A stretch of 64,000 nucleotides of DNA from Actinomadura sp. K4S16 (GTDB lineage: Bacteria; Actinomycetota; Actinomycetes; Streptosporangiales; Streptosporangiaceae): assembly GCF_008327685.1 (NCBI RefSeq), contig NZ_BDDE01000027.1:62001-126000 (forward strand), read 5' to 3'. Position 1 is the first letter of the stretch. Each line of letters starts with the position of its first letter. The notes under the pieces were generated by a model. It had not been told where the DNA came from, did not search any database, and worked only from the letters and a program-made list of their open reading frames with translations. Positions 32,037-41,056 of the stretch are shown piece by piece. The translations under genes were made by a program, and so were the position numbers.

Positions 32037-33566
32037 TCACCGCACCACCAGTTCTCGGAGCCGGTCCCGGTCGAGCTTGCGGGTGCGTCCGGAGCGGGGG
32101 AGGTCGTCCAGGACGACGATGCGGTCCGGGAGGGCGTCGTGGTCGATGACGTCCGGCAGGGCGCGGCGCAGCCGATCAGGCAGGGCGCGGCGCAGCCGGG
32201 CGGGCAGGTCGCGGGGGCCGACCACCGCGAGGACGACCTCCTCGTCCCCCGTCCGCGGGTCCGGCACGCCCACGATGGCGGCCTCGGCCACGTCGGGCAG
32301 CGCGGCGATCGCCGGCTCGTACAGGCCGGGGTAGAGGTTGAACTTGCCGCGGATCAGCATGTCCTTCTTGCGGCCCGTCAGGACGAGGCGGCCGCCGTCC
32401 AGCCGCGCGAGGTCGCCGGTCGGCAGCTCGGAGACGGGGTCCGCGCCGAGGTACCCGCGGCAGAGGTTGGGGCCGGACAGCAGCAGCTCCCCGTCGCCGG
32501 CCAGGCGGGCGCCGACGCCGGGCAGCGGCGCGCCGAGCAGGTCGCCGGGCCCGGCATGGGCGAGCTTCTCCTGCGCGGACGCGATCGCCACGGGCAGGAT
32601 CTCCGTCATCGCGTACACCGACAGGACCTCCGCCGAGGGGGCGGCCTCGATCGCCCGCCGGAGGATGGCCGCGGGCGCGGGGGCCGCGCCGAGCAGCACG
32701 TACCGGACGGACGGCGGCAGCTCGCGGCACGCGTCCAGGATCTCGGCCAGATGGACGGGAACGCAGAACGTGTGCGTGGCGTGCCGCTCGCGCATCAGCC
32801 GCGCGAAGTCGGCGGGCGCGCAGAACAGGGGCGGCATCGACCAGCGCGCGCCCGCGATCAGCGTCGGCAGGCCGAGCATGAGCTGGTCGGTGTGGACGAC
32901 GTCCCCCGGCCCGAGCGGGAGCCGGGAGCGGAACAGGTCGAGCGCCGCCGCCAGGGACGCCTGCGTGTGGACGACCGCGCGCGGGTCCGCCGTCGTCCCC
33001 GAGGTGAAGATCACGGCGGCGGGCGCGTCCGGATCGGGTTCGCGGTCGGGCTCGGGAGCCTCGCCGCGGGCCAGGCGCGCGAAGGACAGCGCGTTCCGGG
33101 GCACGCCGGGCAGCCGGCGGCCGACGCGGATGTGCCGCATCGGGCCCTCGCCCGGGATCCGCAGGTCCGCGAGGTTCGGCAGGAGCAGCCCCCGCCGCCG
33201 CGCGTACGCCCGGACGGGCCGGAGCCTGCTGCCCGCGTACAGCACCGACTCCGCCGCCGACCAGCGGGGGCGCGCCAGCCGCAGCCGCGCGGTGAACATC
33301 TCGGGCCCGGCCCCCGGGTCGGCGAACACGACCACTCCCCCGGCCGCGACCACGCCCAGCGCGAGGACGAGCGACTCCGGCGAGGGGCGCACGGAGAACA
33401 GCACGCCGTCGCCCGCGGCGAGCCCGCCCGACAGCAGCCCGTGCCGGACGGCGAGCACCTGCCGCCGCAGCTCGCCGTAGGTCAGCTCCGCCCCGTCCCC
33501 GGAGACCAGGGCGACGGCGCCGGGCGTCCGCGCCGCCTGGTCGAGGAGCCGCCGGACGAGCGTCAT
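32037..33566 (-). CDS. AMP-forming ligase, OleC/beta-lactone-synthetase-like
   Basis: A 509-residue class I adenylate-forming enzyme: AAVIFTSGTTADPRAVVHTQ (P-loop, ~residue 183), LSVYAMTEILPVAIA (A5, ~residue 312), TGDLARLDGGRLVLTGRKKD (A8, ~residue 405) and the catalytic lysine in RSGRTRKLDRDRL near the C-terminus. OleC homologues adenylate a beta-hydroxy acid and close a beta-lactone rather than making a CoA ester. The ATG overlaps the P450 stop (ATGA). A plain acyl-CoA or acyl-ACP ligase cannot be excluded from sequence alone. Confidence 0.72.
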   Translation of the reverse strand: MTLVRRLLDQAARTPGAVALVSGDGAELTYGELRRQVLAVRHGLLSGGLAAGDGVLFSVRPSPESLVLALGVVAAGGVVVFADPGAGPEMFTARLRLARPRWSAAESVLYAGSRLRPVRAYARRRGLLLPNLADLRIPGEGPMRHIRVGRRLPGVPRNALSFARLARGEAPEPDREPDPDAPAAVIFTSGTTADPRAVVHTQASLAAALDLFRSRLPLGPGDVVHTDQLMLGLPTLIAGARWSMPPLFCAPADFARLMRERHATHTFCVPVHLAEILDACRELPPSVRYVLLGAAPAPAAILRRAIEAAPSAEVLSVYAMTEILPVAIASAQEKLAHAGPGDLLGAPLPGVGARLAGDGELLLSGPNLCRGYLGADPVSELPTGDLARLDGGRLVLTGRKKDMLIRGKFNLYPGLYEPAIAALPDVAEAAIVGVPDPRTGDEEVVLAVVGPRDLPARLRRALPDRLRRALPDVIDHDALPDRIVVLDDLPRSGRTRKLDRDRLRELVVR

Positions 33567-34732
33567 GCCGCCCCTCCTTCGCGTCCGCGCCCGGATCGGA
33601 CGGCGAGGTGGCGGTACGTCGGGATCAGGACGTTCCGGGCGGCGGCCCGGCGCGTGACCGTGAGCGGCGCGGCGGCCAGCAGCGTCCGGGCGACCAGGCG
33701 GATCTGCGCCATGGCCAGCGGGTAGCCGATGCAGAAGTGCGGCCCGGCCCCGAACCACAGGCGGCGCAGCTCGGGCGGGTGCGGGCGGTCGAGGTCGAAC
33801 GGGCCGTGGGCGCGGCAGCAGTTGTGGGTGGCGATCAGCACCCGCTCGCCGGGGCGGATCGCGACCCCGCCGACCTCGGCCGGGCGGTGCACGCTGCGCA
33901 GCATGACCGGTGTCGGCGTCGTGACCCGCATCGCCTCCTCGACGGCCCGGTCCAGGAGGGCGCCGTCCCGGGCGACTCGGTCGAGCTGCCCGTGGTCGGC
34001 GAGCAGGGCGATCAGGCGCGGCAGCAGCGTCGCGACGGTCTCGGTGCCGGTCAGGAAGAACGCGCCGGCGGCGCCGCGGGCCTCGTCCTCCGACAGGCCG
34101 AGGGCCCGCATCCGCCCCATGACGGTGGACTCGCCCCCCGCCAGGTAGGACTTCGCGGCGATGTCGCCGAGCGGGTCGAGCACCGCGCGGGCGCGCCGGA
34201 CCTGGGACGGGGAGAGCCGCCGCGTGCGCAGCGACACCATCGAGACGATCCGCTCGCCCTGCTCGAACAGGTCCCGGTAGGCGGCCTGGGTGCCGCCCTC
34301 GAGCCCGATCACCTCGCCGATCACGGTCCCGGCCATGACCCGCGCCGCGTCCACCAGGTCGACGGTCGCGCCGCGCCGCAGGCGGTCCGCCAGCCCGGCC
34401 AGGGGCTCGGCGAGCACGCGGGCGCACAGGTCCTCGGTGTAGGACGGGACGAACAGGTCGGTGAGGCGGCGGCGGAGGGCGCGGTGCGCGTCGCCCTCCA
34501 TGTTGAGCAGGACCGACGGCCCCAGGACGGGCGTCCACAGCTCGCCGGGCGAGCCCGGTCCGTCCTTGCGGAACGTCTCGCCGTCCATGAGGATCTCGCG
34601 GGCCAGGACGGCGTCGTTGACGACCACGCCGATCCCGGGCACGCGCACGATCGGGCCGCGCCGCGCGACCCCGCGCAGGAACGGGTAGGCGACCGGGTGC
34701 GCGGTCAGGTAGAGCCGCTCCTCCCAGTTCAT
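33563..34732 (-). CDS. Cytochrome P450 in the OleACD-like cluster
   Basis: A 389-residue bacterial P450. The heme loop is LWFGAGPHFCIGYPLA with the cysteine near residue 334, the K-helix ExxR is EEAMR and the I-helix is FFLTGTETVATLL. The usual AGxDT is altered to TGTET, which often signals an unusual substrate or oxygen-activation mode. The stop overlaps the ligase start; 16 bp separate it from the glycosyltransferase stop. It resembles the divergent P450 at 36774, so the two probably arose by duplication and act on the same product. No ferredoxin is next to them; the ferredoxin at 47772 could serve. Confidence 0.88.
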   Translation of the reverse strand: MNWEERLYLTAHPVAYPFLRGVARRGPIVRVPGIGVVVNDAVLAREILMDGETFRKDGPGSPGELWTPVLGPSVLLNMEGDAHRALRRRLTDLFVPSYTEDLCARVLAEPLAGLADRLRRGATVDLVDAARVMAGTVIGEVIGLEGGTQAAYRDLFEQGERIVSMVSLRTRRLSPSQVRRARAVLDPLGDIAAKSYLAGGESTVMGRMRALGLSEDEARGAAGAFFLTGTETVATLLPRLIALLADHGQLDRVARDGALLDRAVEEAMRVTTPTPVMLRSVHRPAEVGGVAIRPGERVLIATHNCCRAHGPFDLDRPHPPELRRLWFGAGPHFCIGYPLAMAQIRLVARTLLAAAPLTVTRRAAARNVLIPTYRHLAVRSGRGREGGAA

Positions 34733-34748
34733 CGGATGTCCCCGCCGC

Positions 34749-35525
34749 TCATCTGATGTCCACGACCGCGGGGCGGTAGCGGTGGTCGGCGTACCAGCCG
34801 AGGGTCCTGACGAGGCCGAACGCGCGGAGCCTGCGCACGGAGCCGTACACGACGACGTCCTTCCGCAGCCCGTAGGCGTCGGTCACGTAGCGGACGCGGT
34901 TGACCAGCGCGCGGTCCTCGTGCACGTCCTCGATGCGGGTGCGTGGGAAGCCGCCCGACCGCTCGTACAGATCGGCCGTGATCGCGACGTTGCAGCCCGG
35001 CATCATGACGTACGGGCCGAGGTAGAACGGGTCCTGGTTGCCGGGGCGGAAGCGCCCGAAGAGGGCGGCGATGTCGATGACGGCCGGCAGCAGGCGGCGC
35101 TCCCAGAATTTCAAGCGGAACTCGTCGGTGCGCGGCAGCAGCGGCCCGGACACCATCTCCAGGCCCTCGGTGAACGCCCGCTTCACCGCCGCGACCCAGC
35201 CGGGGTGCGGCAGGCAGTCGGCGTCGGTGCGGGCGACGTGCGTGGCGCCCGCGCTGATCGCGTGCCGGACGCCGGTGTCTGCGGCGGCCCCGGTCCCCTT
35301 CTCCGGCTCGTGGACGATCCGGACGTCGAACGCCGCGGCGTCCGCGGCGAACTCCTTGACCACGGTGGCGGTGGCGTCCGTGCTGCCGTTGTCGACCACG
35401 ACGAGGGTGAAGCCGGTGTCGGTCTGCTCGGCGAGCCGGCGCAGGGTCGCGCCGATCGAGCGCTCCTCGTTGAAGGCCGGGACGACGATCCAGAGGTTCA
35501 TCGGGTTCGGCGGGTTCACGATCAC
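34749..35525 (-). CDS. Family-2 glycosyltransferase
   Basis: A GT-A fold transferase. WIVVPAFNEERSIGATLRRL opens the nucleotide-sugar domain, with VVVDNGSTD and the metal-binding THVARTDADCLPHPGW (~residue 100), and later GCNVAITADLYERSGGFPR and EDVHEDRALVNRV. No membrane helices are evident, so it acts in the cytoplasm or at the inner face. I chose the GTG at 35525 because it overlaps the ketosynthase stop (GTGA); an in-frame ATG at 35501 sits nearer the conserved domain and is a good alternative. In a cluster making a lipid it could add a sugar to the product. Confidence 0.82.
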   Translation of the reverse strand: MIVNPPNPMNLWIVVPAFNEERSIGATLRRLAEQTDTGFTLVVVDNGSTDATATVVKEFAADAAAFDVRIVHEPEKGTGAAADTGVRHAISAGATHVARTDADCLPHPGWVAAVKRAFTEGLEMVSGPLLPRTDEFRLKFWERRLLPAVIDIAALFGRFRPGNQDPFYLGPYVMMPGCNVAITADLYERSGGFPRTRIEDVHEDRALVNRVRYVTDAYGLRKDVVVYGSVRRLRAFGLVRTLGWYADHRYRPAVVDIR

Positions 35526-36523
35526 AGCTCCGCGAACATGACGCCGAGGCTCACGCCGCCCGCGAGCCCGATCAGCGCGATCCGGTCGCCGGGGCCGCAG
35601 CGCCCCTCGGCGAGCGCCGTGGCGATCTGCAGCGGCAGGCTCGCGGACGCGACGTTGCCGTGCTCGGGCAGCGTGACGACGAGCCGGTCCGGCGGGACGC
35701 CGAGGACCGCGCGCAGCGTCTCCAGGTACGGCAGCGTCACCTGGTGGACGCCGATGACCGCGAAGTCGTCCCAGGTCAGCCCGGTCTTGGCGAGCGCGGT
35801 GGTGAAGATCTCCGGCCCGGTCGCGAGGAAGGCGTCCTTCAGCCGGCGGCCGTCCCCGCTGAAGTAGGTGTACTCGGGGTCGCGCGGGTGCATGGAGCCG
35901 CCCGCCGGGAGCGTCCCGATCCGCCAGGCGCTGGAGACGGCGGCGAAGTCGCGGTAGAAGATCCCGCCGTCCGGGGCGGCCTCGACGAGCATCGCGGCGC
36001 CGCCGTCGGAGAGGGTGTAGCCGGCGAAGGCGTCCACGAACTGGGCGCGGTCGCGCACCTTCCAGCGGATCGCGCGGGACGGGCTCTCGCCCGTGCAGAC
36101 CAGTACGCGCTCGTGCTGGCCGGTGCGGATCAGCGCGTCCGCCATCTGGAGCCCGTTGAGGAAGCTGTTGCAGGCGTTCTTCACGTCGAAGACGGGGCAG
36201 GTCACACCGAGCTTGGCGGCGACGATGTGCGCGGTCGCGGGCTCGATGAGGTCCTGCGACGCCGACCCGAACACCAGCAGGTCGACGCCGGCGGGCTCGA
36301 CCGCGCGGTCGGCGAGCACGCGGCGGGCCGCGGCGACGGCGAGGTCGGACGCCTGCTCGTCGTCGCGCATGACGTGCCGGGCGCGGATGCCGGTCATCCG
36401 CTCCACGATCGTGGGGTGCGGACGGTACCCGGCGCTCTCGGCCGCGACGCGGGCCTCGACCTCGGCGCTGCTGACCGTCCGGTCCGGCAGGTGCGCGGCG
36501 ACGGCGGTGATGCGGGCTCTCAT
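35522..36523 (-). CDS. KAS III / OleA-like thiolase-fold condensing enzyme
   Basis: A 333-residue FabH-fold enzyme. The Cys-His-Asn active-site set is complete: DVKNACNSFLNG with C118, IGVHQVTLPY with H260 and PEHGNVASASLP with N290. The NAC-S-F-x-N-G context is closer to OleA-type enzymes, which condense two acyl-CoAs head to head, than to housekeeping FabH. It is the first gene of the five-gene minus-strand run and shares a 250-bp promoter region with the divergent P450. An unusual starter-unit FabH or an acyltransferase would also fit the motifs. Confidence 0.75.
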   Translation of the reverse strand: MRARITAVAAHLPDRTVSSAEVEARVAAESAGYRPHPTIVERMTGIRARHVMRDDEQASDLAVAAARRVLADRAVEPAGVDLLVFGSASQDLIEPATAHIVAAKLGVTCPVFDVKNACNSFLNGLQMADALIRTGQHERVLVCTGESPSRAIRWKVRDRAQFVDAFAGYTLSDGGAAMLVEAAPDGGIFYRDFAAVSSAWRIGTLPAGGSMHPRDPEYTYFSGDGRRLKDAFLATGPEIFTTALAKTGLTWDDFAVIGVHQVTLPYLETLRAVLGVPPDRLVVTLPEHGNVASASLPLQIATALAEGRCGPGDRIALIGLAGGVSLGVMFAEL

Positions 36524-36614
36524 GGGCTCGGGTCCCCCGGTTCCTGGTGCTCGGTCTCCGGCCAGCCTCGCCGACCGCGGGCGCTCCCGGTGAGAGGAAC
36601 CCTACGCATCCCTG

Positions 36615-36633
36615 ACCGGGCGTTGTACCCGGT
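36615..36633. promoter_or_regulatory. Inverted repeat in the OleA-like / P450 divergent region
   Basis: ACCGGG-cgttgta-CCCGGT, 6-bp arms 7 bp apart, in the only intergenic gap (36524-36773) between the condensing-enzyme gene and the P450. It may be an operator for both directions. The rest of the gap is more AT-rich and shows no clear promoter pair. Confidence 0.4.
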
Positions 36634-36773
36634 TCGCCGTGAGTACTACCACTTAGCCCGATTTGAGGGGTTTCACGCTTCCGCCCGGATGCTCCGACCG
36701 CCAGAATCGGCGGGTGACCAGCACGAAGACCACCAGCGCGAAGATCTCGGGCACGCGGGCCAGGAGCACGCGG

Positions 36774-37958
36774 ATGAGAAGCACAGGGACCGCGAGCGCC
36801 GCGCGGAACGAGGCGCGGCTGCTGTGGGCCGCGAACCCCGGCCTCTTCGCCCTCCTGGAGGCGGCGCGCCACACCGGACCCATCACGCGCGTGCCGAGGC
36901 TCGGGTGGGTGGTGACCGACCCCGTCCTCGCGCGGGAGGTCCTCAACGACCACGTCAGCTTCGGCATGAACGGCGAGGGCGGCGTCGGCCACCTCTGGAC
37001 GCAGCTGTTCGGGGACGAGATGGCGCGGTTCTTCGGCGGGGCCACGCACACCGAGATCCGCACCCGCGCCCGCGACCTGTTCACCGAGGACGCCGCGCAG
37101 GCCCTGGTGGAACGTTCCCAAGGCCGGACCCACGCCGCGCTCGCCGCGCGCCTCGCCTCCGGGGCGGGCGTGGACGTCGCCGACGCGGCGCGCGTGCTGG
37201 CCGGGCGCATGGTCGCCGACCTGCTGGGCCTGCCGGCCGACCGGGCGGACGCAGCCCACCGCGGGCTCTTCGCCGCCGGGGAGCGGCTCGCCCGGCTGGC
37301 GCTGGGCACGACCGCGTCCACCGACCTCGACCCGGCGGTCGTCGCGCGGGCCCGCGCGATCGTGGACGAGATCACCGCGGGCGTCCCGCGCGCCTACCGG
37401 ACGGCCGGGCCGGACACCCTGCTCGGCCGCTGCCGCGAGATGGACCTCGGCCTGCCGCTCGCCCGCGGCCTGGCGACCCTGCTGGTGATCGCCGGGACGG
37501 AGACCGGGGCGTCCGGGACCGTCCGCACCGCCGCGCTGCTGCACGACACCGGAGGACAGCGGGCGCTGCTGGACGACCCGTCCCTCACCGGCAACGCGGT
37601 GCGCGAGGGGCTGCGCGTCGCCGCCCCGGCGCCGGTCATCGGACGGCACGTCGCCCGGGACGCGGCGGTCGGCGGGCGGCGGCTCCGCGCGGGCGACCGG
37701 GTCCTGCTGCTGACCTACCGGGCGACCGGCGCGGCCGGGCCGTTCGACGTCCGCCGCGCGTACGTGCCCGAGACGCGCCAGCTGTGGTTCGGCGGCGGGC
37801 GCCACCTGTGCCTCGGCGCCGCCGTGGCGCGCGTGCAGGTGGCCCGGATGCTGGAGACCCTGCTGTCGTCCGGGCGCCCGTACCGGGTGGTCTCCCGCCG
37901 CCCGGCCCGCCGCGTCCTCGTCCCGTCGTACGCCGAACTGCGGGTGCGGCTCGCCTGA
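36774..37958 (+). CDS. Cytochrome P450, divergent member of the OleACD-like cluster
   Basis: A ~394-residue P450. The heme loop is LWFGGGRHLCLGAAVAR with the cysteine near residue 346, the I-helix region is LLVIAGTETGASG, and the ExxR-equivalent region (AVREGLRVAAPAP) is divergent. It is similar in length and flanking motifs to the P450 at 33563. The start is uncertain: ATG at 36774 has AGGAG 7 bp upstream and suits the fold, while a GTG at 36714 would add 20 Thr/Ser/Arg-rich residues. It is transcribed away from the condensing enzyme and ends at a strong terminator. Confidence 0.82.
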   Translation: MRSTGTASAARNEARLLWAANPGLFALLEAARHTGPITRVPRLGWVVTDPVLAREVLNDHVSFGMNGEGGVGHLWTQLFGDEMARFFGGATHTEIRTRARDLFTEDAAQALVERSQGRTHAALAARLASGAGVDVADAARVLAGRMVADLLGLPADRADAAHRGLFAAGERLARLALGTTASTDLDPAVVARARAIVDEITAGVPRAYRTAGPDTLLGRCREMDLGLPLARGLATLLVIAGTETGASGTVRTAALLHDTGGQRALLDDPSLTGNAVREGLRVAAPAPVIGRHVARDAAVGGRRLRAGDRVLLLTYRATGAAGPFDVRRAYVPETRQLWFGGGRHLCLGAAVARVQVARMLETLLSSGRPYRVVSRRPARRVLVPSYAELRVRLA

Positions 37959-37968
37959 CCCCGGCAGC

Positions 37969-37990
37969 GGCGAGGCCGCAAGGCCTCGCC
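37969..37990. terminator. Bidirectional terminator after the P450
   Basis: GGCGAGGCC / GGCCTCGCC, a 9-bp perfect stem closed by a GCAA tetraloop, between the convergent P450 and SCO2583-like genes. Confidence 0.8.
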
Positions 37991-37993
37991 CTG

Positions 37994-38398
37994 CTAGACC
38001 TCGGGGATCTCGGTGGGCGGGGCGTCCTTCTGCGGGGCGGTCGGAGTCGGGGCCGTCGGCGTCGGGGCGGGCGCCGGGGAGTGCGTGATCGTCGGGCTCA
38101 CCGGCCGCGCCGGCTGCTCGTCGCGGGGCGCGGAGTTCCACCACCAGAGCGCGAAGGAGACCGCGAACAGCACCAGCACGGCCCCGATGACCTGGACCAC
38201 CGCCGTCCGGTGGCTCGGCTCGCGGCCCCGGCGGCGCAGCGTGGAACCGCCGCCTCGGGCGCGCCGCCGGGCCCGGCGCGCCCGCCACCGCTCGCGCCGC
38301 CCCGGCGGGCGGGCGCGCTCGCGCGCGGACGGTTCGGTGAAGACGGCGCTCCTGACGAAGTCCTCGTCGAACACGGGCTCGTCGAAATCTGCGGCCAT
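37994..38398 (-). CDS. SCO2583-like single-pass membrane protein
   Basis: A 134-residue protein. An acidic N-terminal motif (FDEPVFDEDFVRSAVFTEPS with ARER following) resembles the N-terminus of SCO2583/SCO2584-type actinomycete proteins. It is followed by an Arg-rich stretch, one TM helix (TAVVQVIGAVLVLFAVSFAL, ~residues 64-83) and a Pro/Thr-rich outer tail. SCO2584-type proteins are linked to spore wall synthesis, but this one is assigned by short motif only. It is convergent with the P450 and divergent from fadA5. Confidence 0.65.
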   Translation of the reverse strand: MAADFDEPVFDEDFVRSAVFTEPSARERARPPGRRERWRARRARRRARGGGSTLRRRGREPSHRTAVVQVIGAVLVLFAVSFALWWWNSAPRDEQPARPVSPTITHSPAPAPTPTAPTPTAPQKDAPPTEIPEV

Positions 38399-38591
38399 GG
38401 GACTCTCCGGCGCGGGGGGCTCGTCGTGCGCCCCAGGCTAATGGACGCGGCCGACGCTCCCTCGAACGCCGCGTTCCGGCGGGCCGCCTTCCCGAGGCGC
38501 CGGCCGCGTGTCCGGCCTGGCCGGGAGGCCCGGGGCGCCGGGCGTCCGGTGCGGGATCCCTCTGACCGGGACCGCTCTTCCCCCGGAAAGT

Positions 38592-38605
38592 TAGAACACG
38601 TTACA
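38592..38605. promoter_or_regulatory. KstR operator upstream of fadA5 (consensus match)
   Basis: TAGAACACGTTACA fits TNNAACNNGTTNNA at every fixed position and lies 48 bp before the thiolase start. Confidence 0.78.
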
Positions 38606-38614
38606 GTCAAAGGC

Positions 38615-38641
38615 GAATCCTGTTCTAGGAATTCTGTTCTA
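38615..38641 (+). repeat. Two near-identical 13-bp direct repeats before fadA5
   Basis: GAATCCTGTTCTA (38615-38627) and GAATTCTGTTCTA (38629-38641) differ at one base and are spaced 14 bp. Each contains a KstR-like half-site (TAGAAC on the other strand). They lie between the full operator and the AAGGAG ribosome site and may add regulator contacts. Confidence 0.6.
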
Positions 38642-38653
38642 CAAGGAGACCGC

Positions 38654-39814
<1,161 letters not shown>

Positions 39815-39874
39815 ACACCGTCCCGCGGAGCCACGACCAGGCCCGAACCACGACAGGCTCGAAAGGCGGTCTCG

Positions 39875-40864
39875 GTGCAGCCGGAACCTGAGGACCTCGG
39901 CGGGGGGCTGTGGAGCGTTCCCGTCCCCATCCCGGACAACCCCCTCGCGTACACGCTGGTGTACGCGCTGGAGAGCCCCCGGGGGCCCGTCCTGATCGAC
40001 GCGGGCTGGCAGCACGAGGACGCCTGGGCGTCCCTGCGCGACGGGCTCGGCACGTTCGGGATCGACGTCGCCGACGTGCACGGGGTGGTCGTCACCCACT
40101 TCCACCCCGACCACTCGGGGCTCGCCGGCCGGGTCCGGGAGGCGTCGGGCGCCTGGATCGCCATGCACCACGCCGACGCCGCGATCGTCCGGCTCTTCAA
40201 CGAGGTCGGGCACGGCGGGCGGCGCGCGTTCGAACTGACCGCGCTCCGCCGCGCCGGCGCGGCCGAGTCGGACCTGACCGGGCCGGCCCAGCCGGCCCGG
40301 GTCTCGCCGCCCGCGATCCCGGACCGCGAGCTGTCCGACGGCGACCTGGTGGACGTGCCCGGCCGCCGGCTGCGGGCCGTCTGGACGCCCGGCCACTCCC
40401 CCGGCCACATCTGCCTGCACCTGGAGGACGGCGACCGCATCTTCACCGGCGACCACGTCCTGCCGCGCATCACCCCGCACATCGGCCTCTACCCGTACGA
40501 CACCCCGGACGTGGACCCGCTGAGCGACTTCCTCGGCTCGCTCGACAAGGTGTCCGCCATGGGCGTGGACGAGGTCCTGCCCGCCCACCAGTACCGCTTC
40601 CGCGGCCTCGGGGAGCGCGCCCGCGAGATCATCGCCCACCACGAGGAGCGCCTCGCGGAGGTGGCGGCGCTGCTGTCGTCGAGCCCCGTCACCCTCTGGG
40701 ACCTCACCGCCGGCCTCACCTGGCGCCACCCGTGGGCGGACATGGCCCAGCAGGCCCGCCGGATGGCCGCCGCCGAGGCCGCCGCCCACCTGCGCACCCT
40801 GGAGACCCGGGGCGTCGCCCGCCGCGAGGGCACCGACGACCCCCTCCGCTACAGACTCCGCTGA
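39875..40864 (+). CDS. Metallo-beta-lactamase-fold hydrolase
   Basis: A 329-residue zinc hydrolase. The signature VVTHFHPDHSGLAGRV (HxHxDH, ~residue 72) is followed by TPGHSPGHICLHLEDGDRIF, FTGDHVLP and PAHQYRF near residue 245. A ~75-residue C-terminal winged-helix-like tail matches lactamase-B proteins acting on thioesters or esters (SAGLTW-type helices, ETRGVARREGTDD). The GTG start has AAAGG upstream. Sitting behind fadA5, it may be a CoA-thioesterase-like step of side-chain breakdown; this is inference. A terminator hairpin follows. Confidence 0.85.
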   Translation: MQPEPEDLGGGLWSVPVPIPDNPLAYTLVYALESPRGPVLIDAGWQHEDAWASLRDGLGTFGIDVADVHGVVVTHFHPDHSGLAGRVREASGAWIAMHHADAAIVRLFNEVGHGGRRAFELTALRRAGAAESDLTGPAQPARVSPPAIPDRELSDGDLVDVPGRRLRAVWTPGHSPGHICLHLEDGDRIFTGDHVLPRITPHIGLYPYDTPDVDPLSDFLGSLDKVSAMGVDEVLPAHQYRFRGLGERAREIIAHHEERLAEVAALLSSSPVTLWDLTAGLTWRHPWADMAQQARRMAAAEAAAHLRTLETRGVARREGTDDPLRYRLR

Positions 40865-40875
40865 CCCGCCCCGAG

Positions 40876-40897
40876 GCCGCCCGCGGACGCGGGCGGC
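40876..40897 (+). terminator. Terminator after the hydrolase gene
   Basis: GCCGCCCGC / GCGGGCGGC, a 9-bp perfect stem with a GGAC loop, 11 bp past the stop codon. It separates the fadA5 unit from the P450 promoter. Confidence 0.75.
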
Positions 40898-40947
40898 ACG
40901 GGCCGGGCGGGTGCGTCGTGGGTCACTCTCCTGGGCGAGACCCTTGA

Positions 40948-40963
40948 TGAGACTGGAGTCTCA
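40948..40963. promoter_or_regulatory. Palindrome TGAGAC-N4-GTCTCA before the P450 operon
   Basis: TGAGAC-TGGA-GTCTCA lies in an 18-bp perfect palindrome (40947-40964) and 3 bp from the KstR box. The same TGAGAC-N4-GTCTCA arrangement occurs at 47644 near the ferredoxin. This marks a site for a second, unidentified regulator. Confidence 0.7.
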
Positions 40964-40966
40964 TGT

Positions 40967-40980
40967 TAGAACCTGTTCTA
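40967..40980. promoter_or_regulatory. KstR operator before the P450 operon (consensus match)
   Basis: TAGAAC-CT-GTTCTA is a fully palindromic match to TNNAACNNGTTNNA, 76 bp before the P450 ATG. Confidence 0.82.
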
Positions 40981-41056
40981 GGTGCGTAGCACCAAGCAAG
41001 CGCTCAAACGGCCTGCTCGCCTCGTGTGGTCTCCACCCCGGCACGAAGGATCTTCC

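Noticed and set aside
32037..34538. An 833-residue fusion of the P450 region with the AMP ligase
   Set aside because: The N-terminal part is out-of-frame noise over the P450 gene; the ligase starts at the ATG at 33566 that overlaps the P450 stop.
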